DNA from: Cladorhizidae sp. MBARI D1340-BT2
Taxonomy: Eukaryota; Porifera; Demospongiae; Poecilosclerida; Cladorhizidae
Direction: 5' to 3'
Length of the DNA: 64,000 nt
Assembly (NCBI GenBank): GCA_028752905.1
Contig: JAQNBH010000002.1
Location: forward strand, 22,579,059-22,643,058
Below, one piece after another: positions 7,490 through 20,500 of the stretch (position 1 is the first letter of the stretch; each line of letters starts with the position of its first letter). Made by a program: the position numbers and the translations under genes. Below the pieces are notes generated by a model that had not been told where the DNA came from, made no database searches, and saw nothing but the letters and a program-made list of their open reading frames with translations.

Positions 7490-10400
7490 AACATGTTTAG
7501 CATCAAGTAAGAGTACAATTCATAACTGCCCTAATTAACAAGACCAAAGTCCCAGATTTTGTCAACTGATAGAGAAGGCCCTTATCTGCAACATGTGAAC
7601 AGATTATCAATAAATGTAGTGGTTTTTCACTGGCAGGCCACCGCTTTGGCAACTGGAAAACGCCAGGAAAAATCACAAACCTTACCACTTCAAATCACCA
7701 TAACTTGCTAATACTTAGAGTACTCAAAATTTTGGCACGTACAAAAGACAGATAATTAGAAGAGCTATCCGGTGATATAAAAATTATCTTTTTTGGGTAA
7801 AGTGTAGAAAAGTTATGAGCTTCACGGCAAAAAAACAAGATTTTCGGGGGGAAAATGAGAAACATATAGACCAAATTAGGGCAAATATCAAGAACATGTT
7901 TAGCATCAAGTAAGAGTACAATTCATAACTGCCCTAATTAACCAGACCAAAGTCACAGATTTTGTCAACTGATAGAGAAGGCCCTTATCTGCAACATGTG
8001 AACAGATTATCAATAAATGTAGTGGTTTTTCACTGGCAGGCCACCGCTTTGGCAACTGGAAAACGCCAGGAAAAATCCCAAACCTTACCACTTCAAATCA
8101 CCATAACTTGCTAATACTTAGAGTACTCAAAATTTTGGCACGTACAAAAGACAGATAATTAGAAGAGCTATCCGGTGATATAAAAATTATCTTTTTGGGG
8201 TAAAGTGTAGAAAAGTTATGAGCTTCACGGCAAAAAAACAAGATTTTCGGGGGGAAAATGAGAAACATATAGACCAAATTAGGGCAAATATCAAGATAGA
8301 GAACACATAATGAAACCTATCATTCGAATCATATCAAGTCCATTACAGTAAAGTGTGCAGAATATTATGGATGTTTGATATCAACAGAGAGCACAGAGAG
8401 AGACCTATCTTAATAGCTATATATCAAGTTTATTCAGTGAAGTGTGGAGAATCTATTTAGCATCAAGAGAGAGCAGAGAGAAACCTATCTTGTGATTCTA
8501 TCAAGTCCATTACTGTGAAGTATGTGGAATATACGGATGTTTGGTATCAAGAGAGAGAACAGAGAGAGGCCTACCTTTAGAGCTATATATCAAGTCTATT
8601 CAGTGAAGTGTGGAGAATCTATGAAGCTAACATGTTTAGCTCAAGATAGAGAACACTGAGAGATACCTATCTTGCAAGTCCATTACAGTGAAGTGTGCAG
8701 AATATATGGATGTTTGGTATCAAGAGAGAGCACTTGGAGAGTCCTATCTTAATAGCTGTATAACAAGTCTATTCAGTGAAGTGTGGATAATCTACGAAGC
8801 TAACATGTTTAGCATCAAGTAAGAGTACAATTCATAACTGCCCTAATTAACAAGACCAAAGTCCCAGATTTTGTCAACTGATAGAGAAGGCCCTTATCTG
8901 CAACATGTGAACAGATTATCAATAAATGTAGTGGTTTTTCACTGGCAGGCCACCGCTTTGGCAACTGGAAAACGCCAGGAAAAATCCCAAACCCTACCAC
9001 TTCAAATTACCATAACTTGCTAATACTTAGAGTACTCAAAATGTTGGCACGTACAAAAGACAGATAATTAGAAGAGCTATCCGGTGATATAAAAATTATC
9101 TTTTTTGGGTAAAGTGTAGAAAAGTTATGAGCTTCACGGCAAAAAAACAAGATTTTCGGGGTGAAAATGAGAAACATATAGACCAAATTAGGGCAAATAT
9201 CAAGACAGAGAACACATAATGAAACCTATCATTCGAATCATATCAAGTCCATTACAGTAAAGTGTGCAGAATATTATGGATGTTTGATATCAACAGAGAG
9301 CACAGAGAGAGACCTATCTTAATAGCTATATATCAAGTTTATTCAGTGAAGTGTGGAGAATCTATTTAGCATCAAGAGAGAGCAGAGAGAAACCTATCTT
9401 GTGATTCTATCAAGTCCATTACTGTGAAGTATGTGGAATATACGGATGTTTGGTATCAAGAGAGAGAACAGAGAGAGGCCTACCTTTAGAGCTATATATC
9501 AAGTCTATTCAGTGAAGTGTGGAGAATCTATGAAGCTAACATGTTTAGCTCAAGATAGAGAACACTGAGAGATACCTATCTTGCAAGTCCATTACAGTGA
9601 AGTGTGCAGAATATATGGATGTTTGGTATCAAGAGAGAGCACTTGGAGAGTCCTATCTTAATAGCTGTATAACAAGTCTATTCAGTGAAGTGTGGATAAT
9701 CTACGAAGCTAACATGTTTAGCATCAAGTAAGAGTACAATTCATAACTGCCCTAATTAACAAGACCAAAGTCCCAGATTTTGTCAACTGATAGAGAAGGC
9801 CCTTATCTGCAACATGTGAACAGATTAGCAATAAATGTAGTGGTTTTTCACTGGCAGGCCACCGCTTTGGCAACTGGAAAACGCCAGGAAAAATCCCAAA
9901 CCCTACCACTTCAAATTACCATAACTTGCTAATACTTAGAGTACTCAAAATGTTGGCACGTACAAAAGACAGATAATTAGAAGAGCTATCCGGTGATATA
10001 AAAATTATCTTTTTTGGGTAAAGTGTAGAAAAGTTATGAGCTTCACGGCAAAAAAACAAGATTTTCGGGGGGAAAATGAGAAACATATAGACCAAATTAG
10101 GGCAAATATCAAGATAGAGAACACATAATGAAACCTATCATTCGAATCATATCAAGTCCATTACAGTAAAGTGTGCAGAATATTATGGATGTTTGATATC
10201 AACAGAGAGCACAGAGAGAGACCTATCTTAATAGCTATATATCAAGTTTATTCAGTGAAGTGTGGAGAATCTATTTAGCATCAAGAGAGAGCAGAGAGAA
10301 ACCTATCTTGTGATTCTATCAAGTCCATTACTGTGAAGTATGCGGAATATACGGATGTTTGGTATCAAGAGAGAGAACAGAGAGAGACCTACCTTTAGAG

Positions 10401-11528
10401 CTATATATCAAGTCTATTCAGTGAAGTGTGGAGAATCTATGAAGCTAACATGTTTAGCTCAAGATAGAGAACACTGAGAGATACCTATCTTGCAAGTCCA
10501 TTACAGTGAAGTGTGCAGAATATATGGATGTTTGGTATCAAGAGAGAGCACTTGGAGAGTCCTATCTTAATAGCTGTATAACAAGTCTATTCAGTGAAGT
10601 GTGGATAATCTACGAAGCTAACATGTTTAGCATCAAGTAAGAGTACAATTCATAACTGCCCTAATTAACAAGACCAAAGTCCCAGATTTTGTCAACTGAT
10701 AGAGAAGGCCCTTATCTGCAACATGTGAACAGATTAGCAATAAATGTAGTGGTTTTTCACTGGCAGGCCACCGCTTTGGCAACTGGAAAACGCCAGGAAA
10801 AATCACAAACCTTACCACTTCAAATCACCATAACTTGCTAATACTTAGAGTACTCAAAATTTTGGCACGTACAAAAGACAGATAATTAGAAGGGCTATTC
10901 GGTGATATAAAAATTATCTTTTTTGGGTAAAGTGTAGAAAAGTTATGAGCTTCACGGCAAAAAAACAAGATTTTCGGGGGGAAAATGAGAAACATATAGA
11001 CCAAATTAGGGCAAATATCAAGATAGAGAACACATAATGAAACCTATCATTCGAATCATATCAAGTCCATTACAGTAAAGTGTGCAGAATATTATGGATG
11101 TTTGATATCAACAGAGAGCACAGAGAGAGACCTATCTTAATAGCTATATATCAAGTTTATTCAGTGAAGTGTGGAGAATCTATTTAGCATCAAGAGAGAG
11201 CAGAGAGAAACCTATCTTGTGATTCTATCAAGTCCATTACTGTGAAGTATGCGGAATATACGGATGTTTGGTATCAAGAGAGAGAACAGAGAGAGGCCTA
11301 CCTTTAGAGCTATATATCAAGTCTATTCAGTGAAGTGTGGAGAATCTATGAAGCTAACATGTTTAGCTCAAGATAGAGAACACTGAGAGATACCTATCTT
11401 GCAAGTCCATTACAGTGAAGTGTGCAGAATATATGGATGTTTGGTATCAAGAGAGAGCACTTGGAGAGTCCTATCTTAATAGCTGTATAACAAGTCTATT
11501 CAGTGAAGTGTGGATAATCTACGAAGCT
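7490..11528. repeat. Irregular block S1-L1-L3-L3-L4
   Basis: Units start at 7490 (S), 7893, 8802, 9711 and 10620 (all L). S2 is missing and a run of four L units follows. The units at 8802 and 9711 belong to a third L subtype (AAACCCTACC, AAATTACC, AAATGTTGG). The unit at 10620 is a fourth subtype with GGGCTATTCGG. The S1-L1-L3 order recurs at 25853 and 31710. Confidence 0.88.
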
Positions 11529-14500
11529 AACATGTTTAGCATCAAGTAAGAGTACAATTCATAACTGCCCTAATTAACAAGACCAAAGTCCCAGATTTTG
11601 TCAACTGATAGAGAAGGCCCTTATCTGCAACATGTGAACAGATTATCAATAAATGTAGTGGTTTTTCACTGGCAGGCCACCGCTTTGGCAACTGGAAAAC
11701 GCCAGGAAAAATCACAAACCTTACCACTTCAAATCACCATAACTTGCTAATACTTAGAGTACTCAAAATTTTGGCACGTACAAAAGACAGATAATTAGAA
11801 GAGCTATCCGGTGATATAAAAATTATCTTTTTGGGGTAAAGTGTAGAAAAGTTATGAGCTTCACGGCAAAAAAACAAGATTTTCGGGGGGAAAATGAGAA
11901 ACATATAGACCAAATTAGGGCAAATATCAAGAACATGTTTAGCATCAAGTAAGAGTACAATTCATAACTGCCCTAATTAACAAGACCAAAGTCCCAGATT
12001 TTGTCAACTGATAGAGAAGGCCCTTATCTGCAACATGTGAACAGATTATCAATAAATGTAGTGGTTTTTCACTGGCAGGCCACCGCTTTGGCAACTGGAA
12101 AACGCCAGGAAAAATCACAAACCTTACCACTTCAAATCACCATAACTTGCTAATACTTAGAGTACTCAAAATTTTGGCACGTACAAAAGACAGATAATTA
12201 GAAGAGCTATCCGGTGATATAAAAATTATCTTTTTGGGGTAAAGTGTAGAAAAGTTATGAGCTTCACGGCAAAAAAACAAGATTTTCGGGGGGAAAATGA
12301 GAAACATATAGACCAAATTAGGGCAAATATCAAGAACATGTTTAGCATCAAGTAAGAGTACAATTCATAACTGCCCTAATTAACAAGACCAAAGTCACAG
12401 ATTTTGTCAACTGATAGAGAAGGCCCTTATCTGCAACATGTGAACAGATTATCAATAAATGTAGTGGTTTTTCACTGGCAGGCCACCGCTTTGGCAACTG
12501 GAAAACGCCAGGAAAAATCACAAACCTTACCACTTCAAATCACCATAACTTGCTAATACTTAGAGTACTCAAAATTTTGGCACGTACAAAAGACAGATAA
12601 TTAGAAGAGCTATCCGGTGATATAAAAATTATCTTTTTGGGGTAAAGTGTAGAAAAGTTATGAGCTTCACGGCAAAAAAACAAGATTTTCGGGGGGAAAA
12701 TGAGAAACATATAGACCAAATTAGGGCAAATATCAAGAACATGTTTAGCATCAAGTAAGAGTACAATTCATAACTGCCCTAATTAACAAGACCAAAGTCA
12801 CAGATTTTGTCAACTGATAGAGAAGGCCCTTATCTGCAACATGTGAACAGATTATCAATAAATGTAGTGGTTTTTCACTGGCAGGCCACCGCTTTGGCAA
12901 CTGGAAAACGCCAGGAAAAATCCCAAACCTTACCACTTCAAATCACCATAACTTGCTAATACTTAGAGTACTCAAAATTTTGGCACCTACAAAAGACAGA
13001 TAATTAGAAGAGCTATCCGGTGATATAAAAATTATCTTTTTTGGGTAAAGTGTAGAAAAGTTATGAGCTTCACGGCAAAAAACAAGATTTTCGGGGGGAA
13101 AATGAGAAACATATAGACCAAATTAGGGCAAATATCAAGAACATGTTTAGCATCAAGTAAGAGTACAATTCATAACTGCCCTAATTAACAAGACCAAAGT
13201 CACAGATTTTGTCAACTGATAGAGAAGGCCCTTATCTGCAACATGTGAACAGATTATCAATAAATGTAGTGGTTTTTCACTGGCAGGCCACCGCTTTGGC
13301 AACTGGAAAACGCCAGGAAAAATCCCAAACCTTACCACTTCAAATCACCATAACTTGCTAATACTTAGAGTACTCAAAATTTTGGCACCTACAAAAGACA
13401 GATAATTAGAAGAGCTATCCGGTGATATAAAAATTATCTTTTTTGGGTAAAGTGTAGAAAAGTTATGAGCTTCACGGCAAAAAAACAAGATTTTCGGGGG
13501 GAAAATGAGAAACATATAGACCAAATTAGGGCAAATATCAAGATAGAGAACACATAATGAAACCTATCATTCGAATCATATCAAGTCCATTACAGTAAAG
13601 TGTGCAGAATATTATGGATGTTTGATATCAACAGAGAGCACAGAGAGAGACCTATCTTAATAGCTATATATCAAGTTTATTCAGTGAAGTGTGGAGAATC
13701 TATTTAGCATCAAGAGAGAGCAGAGAGAAACCTATCTTGTGATTCTATCAAGTCCATTACTGTGAAGTATGTGGAATATACGGATGTTTGGTATCAAGAG
13801 AGAGAACAGAGAGAGGCCTACCTTTAGAGCTATATATCAAGTCTATTCAGTGAAGTGTGGAGAATCTATGAAGCTAACATGTTTAGCTCAAGATAGAGAA
13901 CACTGAGAGATACCTATCTTGCAAGTCCATTACAGTGAAGTGTGCAGAATATATGGATGTTTGGTATCAAGAGAGAGCACTTGGAGAGTCCTATCTTAAT
14001 AGCTGTATAACAAGTCTATTCAGTGAAGTGTGGATAATCTACGAAGCTAACATGTTTAGCATCAAGTAAGAGTACAATTCATAACTGCCCTAATTAACAA
14101 GACCAAAGTCCCAGATTTTGTCAACTGATAGAGAAGGCCCTTATCTGCAACATGTGAACAGATTATCAATAAATGTAGTGGTTTTTCACAGGCAGGCCAC
14201 CGCTTTGGCAACTGGAAAACGCCAGGAAAAATCCCAAACCTTACCACTTCAAATCACCATAACTTGCTAATACTTAGAGTACTCAAAATTTTGGCACGTA
14301 CAAAAGACAGATAATTAGAAGAGCTATCCGGTGATATAAAAATTATCTTTTTTAGGTAAAGTGTAGAAAAGTTATGAGCTTCACGGCAAAAAAACAAGAT
14401 TTTCGGGGGGAAAATGAGAAACATATAGACCAAATTAGGGCAAATATCAAGACAGAGAACACATAATGAAACCTATCATTCGAATCATATCAAGTCCATT

Positions 14501-14957
14501 ACAGTAAAGTGTGCAGAATATTATGGATGTTTGATATCAACAGAGAGCACAGAGAGAGACCTATCTTAATAGCTATATATCAAGTTTATTCAGTGAAGTG
14601 TGGAGAATCTATTTAGCATCAAGAGAGAGCAGAGAGAAACCTATCTTGTGATTCTATCAAGTCCATTACTGTGAAGTATGCGGAATATACGGATGTTTGG
14701 TATCAAGAGAGAGAACAGAGAGAGGCCTACCTTTAGAGCTATATATCAAGTCTATTCAGTGAAGTGTGGAGAATCTATGAAGCTAACATGTTTAGCTCAA
14801 GATAGAGAACACTGAGAGATACCTATCTTGCAAGTCCATTACAGTGAAGTGTGCAGAATATATGGATGTTTGGTATCAAGAGAGAGCACTTGGAGAGTCC
14901 TATCTTAATAGCTGTATAACAAGTCTATTCAGTGAAGTGTGGATAATCTACGAAGCT
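11529..14957. repeat. Expanded block S-S-S-S-L-L (3,429 bp)
   Basis: Units start at 11529, 11932, 12335, 12738 (402 bp), 13140 and 14049. It is the SSLL repeat with two extra short units at the front. The S at 12335 is a hybrid type carrying AGTCACAG, as in S2, together with AATCACAAAC, as in S1. The part from 11932 on belongs to the 5,649-bp duplication. Confidence 0.9.
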
Positions 14958-17580
14958 AACATGTTTAGCATCAAGTAAGAGTACAATTCATAACTGCCCT
15001 AATTAACAAGACCAAAGTCCCAGATTTTGTCAACTGATAGAGAAGGCCCTTATCTGCAACATGTGAACAGATTATCAATAAATGTAGTGGTTTTTCACTG
15101 GCAGGCCACCGCTTTGGCAACTGGAAAACGCCAGGAAAAATCACAAACCTTACCACTTCAAATCACCATAACTTGCTAATACTTAGAGTACTCAAAATTT
15201 TGGCACGTACAAAAGACAGATAATTAGAAGAGCTATCCGGTGATATAAAAATTATCTTTTTTGGGTAAAGTGTAGAAAAGTTATGAGCTTCACGGCAAAA
15301 AAACAAGATTTTCGGGGGGGAAATGAGAAACATATAGACCAAATTAGGGCAAATATCAAGAACATGTTTAGCATCAAGTAAGAGTACAATTCATAACTGC
15401 CCTAATTAACAAGACCAAAGTCACAGATTTTGTCAACTGATAGAGAAGGCCCTTATCTGCAACATGTGAACAGATTATCAATAAATGTAGTGGTTTTTAA
15501 CTGGCAGGCCACCGCTTTGGCAACTGGAAAACGCCAGGAAAAATCCCAAACCTTACCACTTCAAATCACCATAACTTGCTAATACTTAGAGTACTCAAAA
15601 TTTTGGCACCTACAAAAGACAGATAATTAGAAGAGCTATCCGGTGATATAAAAATTATCTTTTTTGGGTAAAGTGTAGAAAAGTTATGAGCTTCACGGCA
15701 AAAAACAAGATTTTCGGGGGGAAAATGAGAAACATATAGACCAAATTAGGGCAAATATCAAGAACATGTTTAGCATCAAGTAAGAGTACAATTCATAACT
15801 GCCCTAATTAACAAGACCAAAGTCACAGATTTTGTCAACTGATAGAGAAGGCCCTTATCTGCAACATGTGAACAGATTATCAATAAATGTAGTGGTTTTT
15901 CACTGGCAGGCCACCGCTTTGGCAACTGGAAAACGCCAGGAAAAATCCCAAACCTTACCACTTCAAATCACCATAACTTGCTAATACTTAGAGTACTCAA
16001 AATTTTGGCACGTACAAAAGACAGATAATTAGAAGAGCTATCCGGTGATATAAAAATTATCTTTTTGGGGTAAAGTGTAGAAAAGTTATGAGCTTCACGG
16101 CAAAAAAACAAGATTTTCGGGGGGAAAATGAGAAACATATAGACCAAATTAGGGCAAATATCAAGATAGAGAACACATAATGAAACCTATCATTCGAATC
16201 ATATCAAGTCCATTACAGTAAAGTGTGCAGAATATTATGGATGTTTGATATCAACAGAGAGCACAGAGAGAGACCTATCTTAATAGCTATATATCAAGTT
16301 TATTCAGTGAAGTGTGGAGAATCTATTTAGCATCAAGAGAGAGCAGAGAGAAACCTATCTTGTGATTCTATCAAGTCCATTACTGTGAAGTATGTGGAAT
16401 ATACGGATGTTTGGTATCAAGAGAGAGAACAGAGAGAGGCCTACCTTTAGAGCTATATATCAAGTCTATTCAGTGAAGTGTGGAGAATCTATGAAGCTAA
16501 CATGTTTAGCTCAAGATAGAGAACACTGAGAGATACCTATCTTGCAAGTCCATTACAGTGAAGTGTGCAGAATATATGGATGTTTGGTATCAAGAGAGAG
16601 CACTTGGAGAGTCCTATCTTAATAGCTGTATAACAAGTCTATTCAGTGAAGTGTGGATAATCTACGAAGCTAACATGTTTAGCATCAAGTAAGAGTACAA
16701 TTCATAACTGCCCTAATTAACAAGACCAAAGTCCCAGATTTTGTCAACTGATAGAGAAGGCCCTTATCTGCAACATGTGAACAGATTATCAATAAATGTA
16801 GTGGTTTTTCACTGGCAGGCCACCGCTTTGGCAACTGGAAAACGCCAGGAAAAATCCCAAACCTTACCACTTCAAATCACCATAACTTGCTAATACTTAG
16901 AGTACTCAAAATTTTGGCACGTACAAAAGACAGATAATTAGAAGAGCTATCCGGTGATATAAAAATTATCTTTTTTAGGTAAAGTGTAGAAATGTTATGA
17001 GCTTCACGGCAAAAAAACAAGATTTTCGGGGGGAAAATGAGAAACATATAGACCAAATTAGGGCAAATATCAAGACAGAGAACACATAATGAAACCTATC
17101 ATTCGAATCATATCAAGTCCATTACAGTAAAGTGTGCAGAATATTATGGATGTTTGATATCAACAGAGAGCACAGAGAGAGACCTATCTTAATAGCTATA
17201 TATCAAGTTTATTCAGTGAAGTGTGGAGAATCTATTTAGCATCAAGAGAGAGCAGAGAGAAACCTATCTTGTGATTCTATCAAGTCCATTACTGTGAAGT
17301 ATGCGGAATATACGGATGTTTGGTATCAAGAGAGAGAACAGAGAGAGGCCTACCTTTAGAGCTATATATCAAGTCTATTCAGTGAAGTGTGGAGAATCTA
17401 TGAAGCTAACATGTTTAGCTCAAGATAGAGAACACTGAGAGATACCTATCTTGCAAGTCCATTACAGTGAAGTGTGCAGAATATATGGATGTTTGGTATC
17501 AAGAGAGAGCACTTGGAGAGTCCTATCTTAATAGCTGTATAACAAGTCTATTCAGTGAAGTGTGGATAATCTACGAAGCT
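11932..17580. repeat. 5,649-bp tandem segmental duplication, copy 1
   Basis: Nine units, S-S-S-L-L-S-S-L-L, starting at 11932, 12335, 12738, 13140, 14049, 14958, 15361, 15763 and 16672. The next nine units (17581-23229) repeat the same order, the same unit lengths and the same private marks. Marks include C to A at 15499 (partner 21148) and the L2 variants GAAAAG then GAAATG. The S at 14958 has seven G before AAATGAG where its partner at 20607 has six. Confidence 0.9.
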
Positions 17581-20500
17581 AACATGTTTAGCATCAAGTA
17601 AGAGTACAATTCATAACTGCCCTAATTAACAAGACCAAAGTCCCAGATTTTGTCAACTGATAGAGAAGGCCCTTATCTGCAACATGTGAACAGATTATCA
17701 ATAAATGTAGTGGTTTTTCACTGGCAGGCCACCGCTTTGGCAACTGGAAAACGCCAGGAAAAATCACAAACCTTACCACTTCAAATCACCATAACTTGCT
17801 AATACTTAGAGTACTCAAAATTTTGGCACGTACAAAAGACAGATAATTAGAAGAGCTATCCGGTGATATAAAAATTATCTTTTTGGGGTAAAGTGTAGAA
17901 AAGTTATGAGCTTCACGGCAAAAAAACAAGATTTTCGGGGGGAAAATGAGAAACATATAGACCAAATTAGGGCAAATATCAAGAACATGTTTAGCATCAA
18001 GTAAGAGTACAATTCATAACTGCCCTAATTAACAAGACCAAAGTCACAGATTTTGTCAACTGATAGAGAAGGCCCTTATCTGCAACATGTGAACAGATTA
18101 TCAATAAATGTAGTGGTTTTTCACTGGCAGGCCACCGCTTTGGCAACTGGAAAACGCCAGGAAAAATCACAAACCTTACCACTTCAAATCACCATAACTT
18201 GCTAATACTTAGAGTACTCAAAATTTTGGCACGTACAAAAGACAGATAATTAGAAGAGCTATCCGGTGATATAAAAATTATCTTTTTGGGGTAAAGTGTA
18301 GAAAAGTTATGAGCTTCACGGCAAAAAAACAAGATTTTCGGGGGGAAAATGAGAAACATATAGACCAAATTAGGGCAAATATCAAGAACATGTTTAGCAT
18401 CAAGTAAGAGTACAATTCATAACTGCCCTAATTAACAAGACCAAAGTCACAGATTTTGTCAACTGATAGAGAAGGCCCTTATCTGCAACATGTGAACAGA
18501 TTATCAATAAATGTAGTGGTTTTTCACTGGCAGGCCACCGCTTTGGCAACTGGAAAACGCCAGGAAAAATCCCAAACCTTACCACTTCAAATCACCATAA
18601 CTTGCTAATACTTAGAGTACTCAAAATTTTGGCACCTACAAAAGACAGATAATTAGAAGAGCTATCCGGTGATATAAAAATTATCTTTTTTGGGTAAAGT
18701 GTAGAAAAGTTATGAGCTTCACGGCAAAAAACAAGATTTTCGGGGGGAAAATGAGAAACATATAGACCAAATTAGGGCAAATATCAAGAACATGTTTAGC
18801 ATCAAGTAAGAGTACAATTCATAACTGCCCTAATTAACAAGACCAAAGTCACAGATTTTGTCAACTGATAGAGAAGGCCCTTATCTGCAACATGTGAACA
18901 GATTATCAATAAATGTAGTGGTTTTTCACTGGCAGGCCACCGCTTTGGCAACTGGAAAACGCCAGGAAAAATCCCAAACCTTACCACTTCAAATCACCAT
19001 AACTTGCTAATACTTAGAGTACTCAAAATTTTGGCACCTACAAAAGACAGATAATTAGAAGAGCTATCCGGTGATATAAAAATTATCTTTTTTGGGTAAA
19101 GTGTAGAAAAGTTATGAGCTTCACGGCAAAAAAACAAGATTTTCGGGGGGAAAATGAGAAACATATAGACCAAATTAGGGCAAATATCAAGATAGAGAAC
19201 ACATAATGAAACCTATCATTCGAATCATATCAAGTCCATTACAGTAAAGTGTGCAGAATATTATGGATGTTTGATATCAACAGAGAGCACAGAGAGAGAC
19301 CTATCTTAATAGCTATATATCAAGTTTATTCAGTGAAGTGTGGAGAATCTATTTAGCATCAAGAGAGAGCAGAGAGAAACCTATCTTGTGATTCTATCAA
19401 GTCCATTACTGTGAAGTATGTGGAATATACGGATGTTTGGTATCAAGAGAGAGAACAGAGAGAGGCCTACCTTTAGAGCTATATATCAAGTCTATTCAGT
19501 GAAGTGTGGAGAATCTATGAAGCTAACATGTTTAGCTCAAGATAGAGAACACTGAGAGATACCTATCTTGCAAGTCCATTACAGTGAAGTGTGCAGAATA
19601 TATGGATGTTTGGTATCAAGAGAGAGCACTTGGAGAGTCCTATCTTAATAGCTGTATAACAAGTCTATTCAGTGAAGTGTGGATAATCTACGAAGCTAAC
19701 ATGTTTAGCATCAAGTAAGAGTACAATTCATAACTGCCCTAATTAACAAGACCAAAGTCCCAGATTTTGTCAACTGATAGAGAAGGCCCTTATCTGCAAC
19801 ATGTGAACAGATTATCAATAAATGTAGTGGTTTTTCACTGGCAGGCCACCGCTTTGGCAACTGGAAAACGCCAGGAAAAATCCCAAACCTTACCACTTCA
19901 AATCACCATAACTTGCTAATACTTAGAGTACTCAAAATTTTGGCACGTACAAAAGACAGATAATTAGAAGAGCTATCCGGTGATATAAAAATTATCTTTT
20001 TTAGGTAAAGTGTAGAAAAGTTATGAGCTTCACGGCAAAAAAACAAGATTTTCGGGGGGAAAATGAGAAACATATAGACCAAATTAGGGCAAATATCAAG
20101 ACAGAGAACACATAATGAAACCTATCATTCGAATCATATCAAGTCCATTACAGTAAAGTGTGCAGAATATTATGGATGTTTGATATCAACAGAGAGCACA
20201 GAGAGAGACCTATCTTAATAGCTATATATCAAGTTTATTCAGTGAAGTGTGGAGAATCTATTTAGCATCAAGAGAGAGCAGAGAGAAACCTATCTTGTGA
20301 TTCTATCAAGTCCATTACTGTGAAGTATGCGGAATATACGGATGTTTGGTATCAAGAGAGAGAACAGAGAGAGGCCTACCTTTAGAGCTATATATCAAGT
20401 CTATTCAGTGAAGTGTGGAGAATCTATGAAGCTAACATGTTTAGCTCAAGATAGAGAACACTGAGAGATACCTATCTTGCAAGTCCATTACAGTGAAGTG